A DNA stretch of 7,025 nucleotides from Candidatus Yonathbacteria bacterium RIFCSPHIGHO2_01_FULL_51_10 (GTDB taxonomy: Bacteria > Patescibacteriota > Minisyncoccia > Phycocordibacterales > UBA1539_B): the NCBI GenBank assembly GCA_001823505.1, contig MHUS01000044.1, forward strand, positions 36,533 through 43,557. Direction: 5' to 3'. Shown here in pieces: positions 1 to 5,609 of this stretch; position 1 is the first letter of the stretch, and each line of letters starts with the position of its first letter. The translations under genes and the position numbers were made by a program. The notes under the pieces were generated by a model. It was not told the origin of the DNA, made no database searches, and saw only the letters and a list, made by a program, of their open reading frames with translations.

Positions 1-54
1 TGGGGCGGTCTCCGCATTGATTTAAGGCCTATTTTGTGGGATTATGGAGAGTAA
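1..54 (+). CDS. possible C-terminal end of an upstream gene (partial)
   Basis: Frame 1 is open from the left edge to a TAA at 52-54 and reads WGGLRIDLRPILWDYGE. It would end two bases before the hsdM start, which fits the tight packing of the genes downstream, and the hsdM ribosome binding site would lie in its last codons. The other two forward frames stop at 25 and 20. Seventeen codons can be open by chance, and I do not recognise the peptide. This is a tentative call that depends on sequence left of the window. Confidence 0.25.
   Translation, partial: WGGLRIDLRPILWDYGE
46..50 (+). promoter_or_regulatory. ribosome binding site of hsdM
   Basis: GGAGA lies six bases before the ATG at 57. 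It supports starting hsdM at 57 rather than at the in-frame GTG at 36, which has no such signal. Confidence 0.7.
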
Positions 55-56
55 TT

Positions 57-1598
57 ATGGCGCAAAACACGACTGCCAAAACGGAAGGATTTGAAAAGTC
101 GCTTTTTAAGGCTGCTGATAAACTCCGAAAAAATATTGATGCGGCAGAATACAAAAATATTGCGCTTGGTTTGGTGTTCCTCAAGTACATCTCTGATTCA
201 TTTGAAGAACTGCACACAAAACTTCTTAGTCAAAAAGCCGAAGGTGCAGATTCAGAAGATATTGATGAGTATCGCGCGGTGAACGTATTTTTTGTGCCAC
301 AGCAAGCGCGTTGGGCGTATTTGCATGGACGAGCAAAACTTCCGTCCATCGGCGAAGACCTGGACGCTGCGATGGAAGCCATTGAGAAACAGAACCCAAC
401 ACTCAAAGGTATTCTCCCGAAAGTATTTGCCCGTCCCAACCTCGACAAGGCGTCCCTCGGCGGACTCATCGACCTCATTGGCAATATTGCCCTTGGCGAC
501 GAAGAAGCAAAATCAAAAGACCTCCTCGGGCGTGTATACGAATATTTCCTTGGTGAATTTGCAAATGCCGAAGGTAAAAAGGGCGGACAATTTTACACGC
601 CGAAATCAATCGTGAAGCTCATGGTAGATATGATTGAGCCATACAAAGGTCGAGTCTACGACCCATGTTGCGGATCGGGAGGGATGTTTATTATGTCCGA
701 GAAATTCACGCAGTCACACGCAGGGCGCATTGATGATCTGGCTATCTACGGACAGGAAAGCAACCAAACCACCTACCGCCTCGCACGTATGAACCTTGCT
801 ATTCGCGGTATTGATGGGGCGGGTATCAAGTGGAACACCGAAGGTTCGTTCTTGAGCGATATGCACAAAGACCTCAAGGCGGATTACATTCTCGCTAACC
901 CACCTTTTAATGTCTCGGATTGGAGCGGAGAGCTTTTGCAAAACGACCCACGCTGGCAGTATGGCAAGCCACCCACAGGGAATGCCAACTTCGCGTGGAT
1001 ACAACACATGGTGCACCACCTCTCACCACACGGCGTGATGGCGTGTGTACTTGCAAACGGCTCACTCTCGTCACAATCAAGCGGAGAGGGTGACATCAGA
1101 AAAGCACTTGTTGATGCCAATCTCGTGGACTGTATCGTAATGCTTCCGAAACAGCTTTTTTATAACACAGGCATCCCTGCATGTATCTGGTTTATCTCGC
1201 GCAAACGCATTGGCAACGGCGACCGAAAGCGTACGGGCGAGGTGCTCTTTATTGACGCATCAGAGGTTGGACATATGGCAGACCGCACGCACCGCGAATT
1301 TAGCAACGAAGACGTGGCGATGATCGCGGGCACGTATCACGAGTGGCGACAAAAGGAGAGCAAGTATGAAGACAAAAAAGGTTTTTCAAAGTCTGCATCA
1401 ATCATCGACATTCAAAAGCACAACTACGTGCTCACACCGGGGCGCTATGTAGGCATTACTGATGCAATAGATGACGGTATCCCGTTTGAAGAAAAAATGG
1501 CAAAGCTCACGAGCGAGCTTGCAGCGCAGATGGAGGAAGAGGGAAGATTAAACGAGGAGATTAAAAAACAGCTCAAAAAGGTGGGGGTAGAGCTTTAA
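57..1598 (+). CDS. hsdM: Type I restriction-modification system, adenine methyltransferase subunit M
   Basis: This is the modification subunit of a Type I R-M system. With HsdS it transfers a methyl group from S-adenosylmethionine to N6 of adenine in a bipartite DNA site, and it is also part of the restriction complex. The protein has 513 residues, close to the family norm of about 500-530. An N-terminal helical HsdM_N-type region (about 7-160) precedes the N6-methyltransferase domain. Visible motifs are GQFYTP at 177-182, the SAM-binding motif DPCCGSGGMF at 202-211, and the catalytic NPPF at 281-284. The last 35 or so residues are charged and helical, suiting contact with HsdS. The start at 57 is chosen for its GGAGA site; a GTG at 36 would add seven residues. 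Unlike many hsdMS pairs, hsdS does not follow directly: a 189-bp regulatory gap and fic intervene. The gene looks intact. Confidence 0.97.
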   Translation: MAQNTTAKTEGFEKSLFKAADKLRKNIDAAEYKNIALGLVFLKYISDSFEELHTKLLSQKAEGADSEDIDEYRAVNVFFVPQQARWAYLHGRAKLPSIGEDLDAAMEAIEKQNPTLKGILPKVFARPNLDKASLGGLIDLIGNIALGDEEAKSKDLLGRVYEYFLGEFANAEGKKGGQFYTPKSIVKLMVDMIEPYKGRVYDPCCGSGGMFIMSEKFTQSHAGRIDDLAIYGQESNQTTYRLARMNLAIRGIDGAGIKWNTEGSFLSDMHKDLKADYILANPPFNVSDWSGELLQNDPRWQYGKPPTGNANFAWIQHMVHHLSPHGVMACVLANGSLSSQSSGEGDIRKALVDANLVDCIVMLPKQLFYNTGIPACIWFISRKRIGNGDRKRTGEVLFIDASEVGHMADRTHREFSNEDVAMIAGTYHEWRQKESKYEDKKGFSKSASIIDIQKHNYVLTPGRYVGITDAIDDGIPFEEKMAKLTSELAAQMEEEGRLNEEIKKQLKKVGVEL

Positions 1599-1625
1599 AA
1601 AATCACTTTTACCCAAATTAAGCGC

Positions 1626-1665
1626 CGTTTCAGATATGTGACGATATCGTCACATATCTGAAACG
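1626..1665. repeat. perfect 40-bp palindrome between hsdM and fic
   Basis: The left arm CGTTTCAGATATGTGACGAT is followed directly by its exact reverse complement, with no spacer; the centre is GATATC at 1643-1648. No U-tract follows (the next bases are CCAATGTAG), so it does not look like an intrinsic terminator. It lies 23 bp upstream of the -35 element of the promoter proposed for fic. A perfect two-fold symmetric site of this length suits a dimeric or tetrameric DNA-binding protein. As RNA at the end of the hsdM transcript it would form a very stable hairpin. The symmetry is directly visible; the role is inferred. Confidence 0.9.
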
Positions 1666-1688
1666 CCAATGTAGTCCTAGTGCAGAAG

Positions 1689-1717
1689 TTGCTTATTCTA
1701 ATATAGTTTGATATTAT
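1689..1717 (+). promoter_or_regulatory. predicted sigma70-like promoter for the fic-hsdS-shedu-hsdR operon
   Basis: A -35-like TTGCTT (1689-1694) and a -10-like TATTAT (1712-1717, five of six bases matching TATAAT) are separated by the optimal 17 bases. Transcription would begin near 1724, giving a leader of about 64 bases before the fic start. It is the only good match I see in the 189-bp gap. It lies between two perfect palindromes and overlaps half-sites related to the second one, so it is probably regulated. Confidence 0.55.
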
Positions 1718-1725
1718 GGAACAAG
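1692..1725. promoter_or_regulatory. degenerate inverted pair of half-sites over the promoter (putative operator)
   Basis: CTTATTCTA (1692-1700) and TGGAACAAG (1717-1725, reverse complement CTTGTTCCA) are one and two changes apart from each other's consensus. They match the half-site CTTATTCCA of the downstream 28-bp palindrome at 8 of 9 positions each. The first overlaps the -35 element; the second begins at the last base of the -10 element and covers the predicted start of transcription. The pair points inward, whereas the downstream pair points outward. A regulator bound here would block RNA polymerase. The role is inferred from position and from the recurrence of the half-site. Confidence 0.45.
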
Positions 1726-1742
1726 TTAGCCCTAACGCTAAC
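1725..1742. repeat. short inverted repeat at the start of the fic leader
   Basis: GTTAGC (1725-1730) and GCTAAC (1737-1742) are inverted copies separated by six bases, and CTAAC also occurs twice in direct orientation (1732-1736 and 1738-1742). This falls at the predicted 5' end of the fic transcript and could form a small hairpin. Short repeats like this can occur by chance. Confidence 0.3.
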
Positions 1743-1744
1743 CA

Positions 1745-1772
1745 ACTGGAATAAGAAATTTCTTATTCCAGT
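1745..1772. repeat. perfect 28-bp palindrome in the fic leader (putative operator)
   Basis: The arm ACTGGAATAAGAAA is followed directly by its exact reverse complement. It lies downstream of the predicted transcription start and 15 bases before the fic start codon. It contains the half-sites TGGAATAAG (1747-1755) and CTTATTCCA (1762-1770), which recur with one change each around the promoter at 1692-1725. It could be a second operator for the same protein, or an RNA hairpin in the leader that limits translation of fic. No T-run follows, so a terminator is unlikely. Confidence 0.85.
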
Positions 1773-1787
1773 CACCCATAAAATACC

Positions 1788-2897
1788 TTGGAAAATATAG
1801 CTAAAAAACCATTTCGACCAGTAGATCTACCCGTATCGGTAGATTATATTTCGTTGTTGCCGTCTATTTCCAAAGCTCATGCAGCGCTTGCGCGACTTGA
1901 TGCGACACTGGACCAGCTTCCCAATCCGAGGCTTCTTGAGCGTTCCTTTTTAACCCATGAAGCGGTACAGAGTTCGAAGATTGAGGGTACGATGGCAACC
2001 ATCCAGGAGGTTTTTGAATTTGAAGCCGATTTTGATGATGATATCTCGAATAAAAAACGAGAAGATATTGAAGAGGTTTTGAATTATCGTAAAGCACTTG
2101 AATATGGCGTCAAAAAAATTGATCAGGATTTCCCAATTACTGAAAACTTTGTTAAAGAACTTCATAAAATACTTCTCACCTCCGTTCGGGGAGCAAGCAA
2201 AGCTCCAGGTGAGTTTCGCAAGGGGCAGGTTTATATTGGTTCACACGGCACAACGATTGAATCAGCAAGTTATGTTCCGCCAGAGCCGCAACACATCTTA
2301 GAACATTTTTCAAACCTTGAGAAATATTTAAATGAACACAAAGAACAAGATGCGTTGGTGCAGATTGCCATTGCTCACTATCAATTCGAAGCAATCCATC
2401 CGTTTTGGGATGGTAATGGTCGCGTGGGACGATTAGTCATTTCACTTTTTCTCTATAAACAGGGGCTACTCAAGAAGCCATGGTTATATTTGAGTGAATA
2501 CTTTGAACGGAATCGCCAAGAATATTATCGACTTCTTCGAGAAGTCAGCGAAAGTGAAAAATGGAATGAGTGGATCATTTTCTTCTTGAAAGGTGTTGAA
2601 GTGCAATCGCTCGATGCATGTAAGAAAGTAGAAAAAATTCGTACACTGCATGATGCCACGAGAGACAGAGCAATGCTTATGGGTTCCCAGTATGCGGTGA
2701 ATTTTGTTGAAGCATTGTTCGTGAAACCCGTTTTTACACGTCGTTCAATTCAAAAAATTGCAAAAATTCAGAATTACCAGACGCTCGCTAATGTGGTTGA
2801 AAAATTTCTTGAAGCAGGAATTATTTATGACCTTGACCTAAAACGTGAACGAAATAAGGTTTATGTGTTTGAAAATTTAATGAAGTTGATCGCCTAA
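1788..2897 (+). CDS. Fic-family protein (predicted AMP transferase) with C-terminal winged helix
   Basis: Fic proteins usually transfer AMP from ATP to a hydroxyl side chain of a target protein; the target here is unknown. The 369-residue protein has the layout of class II Fic enzymes such as Shewanella SoFic. An N-terminal region carries the inhibitory motif SSKIEG at 62-67, with E66 as the expected inhibitory glutamate. The catalytic motif HPFWDGNGRVGR at 204-215 has H204 and all conserved positions present. A winged-helix-like C-terminus (about 285-369) could bind DNA. The start is a TTG at 1788 with no visible Shine-Dalgarno site. A stop at 1779 blocks extension upstream, the next in-frame ATG is codon 69 (inside the conserved region), and conserved sequence begins within about ten residues of the TTG. 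It sits between hsdM and hsdS, five bases before hsdS, and follows two palindromes, so it may be an autoregulator, a toxin-like effector, or both. Confidence 0.93.
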   Translation: MENIAKKPFRPVDLPVSVDYISLLPSISKAHAALARLDATLDQLPNPRLLERSFLTHEAVQSSKIEGTMATIQEVFEFEADFDDDISNKKREDIEEVLNYRKALEYGVKKIDQDFPITENFVKELHKILLTSVRGASKAPGEFRKGQVYIGSHGTTIESASYVPPEPQHILEHFSNLEKYLNEHKEQDALVQIAIAHYQFEAIHPFWDGNGRVGRLVISLFLYKQGLLKKPWLYLSEYFERNRQEYYRLLREVSESEKWNEWIIFFLKGVEVQSLDACKKVEKIRTLHDATRDRAMLMGSQYAVNFVEALFVKPVFTRRSIQKIAKIQNYQTLANVVEKFLEAGIIYDLDLKRERNKVYVFENLMKLIA

Positions 2898-2902
2898 ATC
2901 CT

Positions 2903-4072
2903 ATGAACCTCACAACAGCGAAAAATTGGAGGACGGTGAAGCTTGGGGATATTATGAATATTTTTACTGGCAAAAAAGATGTGAACCAAACTACGGCAGA
3001 TGGCAAGTTTGTTTTCTTTTCATGCTCACCTGAAACCTTTCGTTCTGTTGATTATATTTGCGATGATGCAGCTTTAATAATTGCAGGGAATGGTTCGTAT
3101 ACAGGCACTGTGAGATTTTTTGAAGGGAAGTTTGATCTCTACCAAAGAACATACGGCTGCACAATTAAAGATGAAGTGAAAGACGAATATGACATTAAGT
3201 ACATTTTTTATCAATTTAAGAAAGGTTTCGAGCGTGACTACATGGGAGGCTCTCGGGGTTCTTCTATTCCGTATATTGTCCGCGGGGACATCGAGAATTA
3301 TGAAATGCGATTCCCCGAATCGCTCGACGAGCAGAGGGAGATTGCGGGGGTGTTGGGGTGTTTGGATGACAAGATTGAGCTTTTGAGAAAGGAGAACAAG
3401 ACGCTTGAGAGCATCGCACAAACGCTTTTTAAAGAGTGGTTTGTCGACTTCCGCTTCCCAAACGCAACAGGTCAAATGGTTGATTCTGAATTGGGCGAGA
3501 TTCCCGAGGGCTGGCGGGTGGGTAAGTTGGGGGAGGTGGGAGAAATTGTTTGTGGAAAGACCCCGTCAAAATTGGCACCCGAATACTTCGGAGGCGATGT
3601 TCCTTTCATAAAGATCCCTGATATGCATAATCAGATGTTCATCTTTACAACGGAGGACAGCCTGACGGGGGTAGGAGCAAATTCGCAAAATAATAAATAT
3701 ATCCCCGAGGGTTCGCTTTGCGTAAGTTGTATTGCTACTGTTGGGTTGGTTTCGATAACAACACAAGACTCGCAAACAAATCAACAAATAAATTCTATTG
3801 TGCCGAGTAGTAAAAATACTTTAGAGTATTTGTATTTTGTACTGAACTCAAAAAGAGAAGACTTGCAGATGATAGGTGGTGGTTCAGCAACCTTGAATGT
3901 AAATACTGGAGTATTTTCTCGTCTAGAAATTATTTTACCAGGAGAACGAATTCTCGGTCTATTCCACGAAGCAACCTCTCCTATATTTCAAAAAATAAAA
4001 ACAAACTCAAAGGAGATTCAAACTTTGTCGAAGTTACGTGATGATTTGTTGAATAAGATTTTCTTAATATAA
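2903..4072 (+). CDS. hsdS: Type I restriction-modification system, specificity subunit S
   Basis: HsdS reads the two halves of the target sequence and positions HsdM and HsdR. At 389 residues it has the usual two-repeat plan. Target-recognition domain 1 opens with NWRTVKLGDI and runs to about residue 140. The first conserved helical spacer starts at EQREIAG (143-149) and continues through KEWFVDF. Domain 2 begins at GWRVGKLGE (from 203). A shorter C-terminal helical region ends in LSKLRDDLLNKIF. The openings of the two halves resemble each other, as expected. No strong ribosome binding site precedes the ATG, five bases after the fic stop, so translation is probably coupled to fic. Both recognition domains are AT-rich, while the central spacer (about 3300-3560) is clearly more GC- and G-rich, suggesting domain exchange. 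The recognised DNA sequence cannot be read from the protein alone. Confidence 0.95.
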   Translation: MNLTTAKNWRTVKLGDIMNIFTGKKDVNQTTADGKFVFFSCSPETFRSVDYICDDAALIIAGNGSYTGTVRFFEGKFDLYQRTYGCTIKDEVKDEYDIKYIFYQFKKGFERDYMGGSRGSSIPYIVRGDIENYEMRFPESLDEQREIAGVLGCLDDKIELLRKENKTLESIAQTLFKEWFVDFRFPNATGQMVDSELGEIPEGWRVGKLGEVGEIVCGKTPSKLAPEYFGGDVPFIKIPDMHNQMFIFTTEDSLTGVGANSQNNKYIPEGSLCVSCIATVGLVSITTQDSQTNQQINSIVPSSKNTLEYLYFVLNSKREDLQMIGGGSATLNVNTGVFSRLEIILPGERILGLFHEATSPIFQKIKTNSKEIQTLSKLRDDLLNKIFLI

Positions 4073-4075
4073 AAT

Positions 4076-5158
4076 ATGCCCAACACATCTGAAGAATTTT
4101 TTACAGAACGGCAAGAAGAGGGGCGCATTGATATTTCCCCTTTTCCTGCTGGTAAATATATCTCTACTGTTGCAGACGAAAATATTGTCATTGAGGAAAA
4201 TCAAAGATTTAAATATCTTGCTTGTTATATTACAGAAAAAGAACAGGTGATGGGCATTAAATTGCAACGTTTTAAAAAAACTAAAAGCGGACTCAATTCT
4301 GATTTAGAAATAAATCTCCCATTTAAGCAAGCTAATGCATTAACGGATTTTTTAAAATTTCTTACGAAGGCAAACCTAGGGACACTCGCATCTGGTAAGT
4401 TCATACTCGCCGATGCTTTAGTAGTTGATACTGATTTATATTCAAAATTAGTAACACTTAGCCGAGATGCGGGCGGGCAAAATATACTCTCTCGCCTTTT
4501 TGAAGAGGGTTACTTAACCTCTAATCTGGATATTCCCGAACTGATTAAGAAAGGATTGTCGAGACAAAAAATTGAGGAAAAACAAAAACAGATAAGCGAG
4601 TTTGAAGTTTTGATTTCACGGGGCGATGTCAAAGAAGTCTCAGATATTCAGAATGCTTTGTCTGGGATGCCTTGGATTTTTGGTCCAGAATACGAGTCAA
4701 TAGATGTTCGAGGAGCAGGTGATGCGGGAATCCCCGATCGTCGTTTAAAAAGAATTGATGGGTTGAGTGATATCTTAGAGGTGAAGTTACCTAGTGCTGA
4801 ATTGTTGCGCAAAGATCATCTTGGTAGGGCTTACATTGCCCCCGAGCTTTCTGTGGCAATTGGGCAATTGACAGGCTATCTAGAGCACTACTTCAGTGCT
4901 TATTCTGAAGAACGTAACGATAAGACAGGAGAAGAAATTCTTGAGGATAGATATGGAAAATACTATAAACCAAGAGGTATTTTACTTATTGGGCGCAGAA
5001 AAAAAGAAGATGGAACGGACGGAATAAAGGATACGATAAGTGCGGAACCAAAATATCTAAGAAGATTAATATCGTATTATCATTGGGTTGAGGTTTTAAC
5101 TTACGATGATCTAATTGAGCGAGCTAGGAATGGGATCGCAAATTTATTGAAGGAATAA
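4076..5158 (+). CDS. sduA: Shedu-type (SduA, DUF4263) anti-phage nuclease
   Basis: Shedu proteins are usually single-gene anti-phage systems built on a PD-(D/E)XK nuclease. The 360-residue protein has the family's C-terminal signature: WIFGPEY at 200-206; PD at 220-221 followed by E235-V-K237 as the likely catalytic D, E and K; Q264 in the following helix; PRGILLIGR at 299-307; and VEVLTYDDLIERA at 338-350. The first 190 or so residues do not resemble a domain I know. They contain a basic stretch around QRFKKTKSG and probably serve as the sensing or regulatory part. The ATG lies three bases after the hsdS stop with no clear Shine-Dalgarno site, so it is probably translated by coupling to hsdS. 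Embedding between hsdS and hsdR is unusual for a system usually described as standalone. The assignment rests on motif recognition and not on a database search. Confidence 0.85.
   Translation: MPNTSEEFFTERQEEGRIDISPFPAGKYISTVADENIVIEENQRFKYLACYITEKEQVMGIKLQRFKKTKSGLNSDLEINLPFKQANALTDFLKFLTKANLGTLASGKFILADALVVDTDLYSKLVTLSRDAGGQNILSRLFEEGYLTSNLDIPELIKKGLSRQKIEEKQKQISEFEVLISRGDVKEVSDIQNALSGMPWIFGPEYESIDVRGAGDAGIPDRRLKRIDGLSDILEVKLPSAELLRKDHLGRAYIAPELSVAIGQLTGYLEHYFSAYSEERNDKTGEEILEDRYGKYYKPRGILLIGRRKKEDGTDGIKDTISAEPKYLRRLISYYHWVEVLTYDDLIERARNGIANLLKE
5151..5154 (+). promoter_or_regulatory. ribosome binding site of the small ORF at 5162
   Basis: AGGA (AAGGA if the preceding base is counted) lies seven bases before the ATG at 5162, inside the last codons of the Shedu gene. 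This is the clearest ribosome binding site in the downstream operon and supports the small ORF being translated in its own right. Confidence 0.6.
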
Positions 5159-5161
5159 TTT

Positions 5162-5605
5162 ATGTCTGAATATAAATTAACAACTGAATTATTGAAATTA
5201 AGTCAATCTCAAAAATGGAATGAGGCCAAGTTGGAGTGGGAACTTGCAGATGTTGAGGAAGTTGAAGAACCAGAAACGTGTTTGTGTGGACATTTTCCGA
5301 TACTCGAGGTTTGCATGATTGAAAATGCAAGAACCCAGCAAAATGCGCGCGTAGGAAATTCGTGTGTGAAAAAGTTTAATAATAAATCGGACAAAATATT
5401 TCGTTCGGTGGCTAGTGTTAAAAAGAAACCTGAAAAGTCGGTAAATTCTGAAACTCTTGAATTTGCTCGCCAGAAAGGATGGGTTACTACAAAGGATTAT
5501 GAATTTTATATAGATATCTTAAGAAGGAGAAGTTTATCAGAAAAACAGCTTGCCTGGAAAAAATCGGTGAATAATAAAATATTGTGTAGAATAAAGAGAA
5601 ACTAA
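5162..5605 (+). CDS. small conserved-looking protein with a four-cysteine motif, function unknown
   Basis: I cannot assign a function to this 147-residue protein. Its first part has C40 and C42 (in CLCGHFPI), C51 and C68 (in GNSCVKKF), a spacing that could hold one zinc ion; H44 is an alternative ligand. The CxCG...GN-x-CVKKF pattern reads like a real conserved motif. The C-terminal part (about 105-147) is basic and probably helical, with ARQKGWVTTKDYEFYIDI and LSEKQLAWKKSVNNKIL. It has no signal peptide or membrane segment, so it is presumably cytoplasmic and may bind nucleic acid. It starts three bases after the Shedu gene with a good ribosome binding site and ends four bases before hsdR. 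It could be an accessory factor for Shedu, a modulator of the restriction complex, or a passenger. AT-rich composition resembles the Shedu gene, suggesting they arrived together. Confidence 0.8.
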   Translation: MSEYKLTTELLKLSQSQKWNEAKLEWELADVEEVEEPETCLCGHFPILEVCMIENARTQQNARVGNSCVKKFNNKSDKIFRSVASVKKKPEKSVNSETLEFARQKGWVTTKDYEFYIDILRRRSLSEKQLAWKKSVNNKILCRIKRN

Positions 5606-5609
5606 CATC

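Noticed and set aside
1626..1665. The 40-bp palindrome as an intrinsic terminator of hsdM.
   Set aside because: There is no T-run after the stem and the stem is not especially GC-rich; an operator or RNA-stability role fits better, though some effect on termination is not excluded.
3341..3366. G-rich runs in hsdS as a phase-variable tract.
   Set aside because: The G runs are only four or five bases long and interrupted, too short for typical slipped-strand phase variation.
3074..3475. A 133-codon minus-strand open frame within hsdS.
   Set aside because: It lies wholly opposite the first recognition domain and conserved spacer of HsdS and has no recognisable domain.
4049..4071. A degenerate copy of the 28-bp operator near the Shedu start (TTGAATAAG, then CTTAATATA).
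   Set aside because: Only the left half matches well (8 of 9); the right half has 6 of 9 and the spacing is five rather than six. It lies in AT-rich coding sequence for the normal HsdS C-terminus, so chance is sufficient.
4900..4915. GCTTATTCTGA in the Shedu gene, resembling the half-site at the fic promoter, within a CTTCAG/CTGAAG inverted repeat.
   Set aside because: It is a single internal coding match with a short 6-bp inverted repeat and no promoter or gene start nearby.
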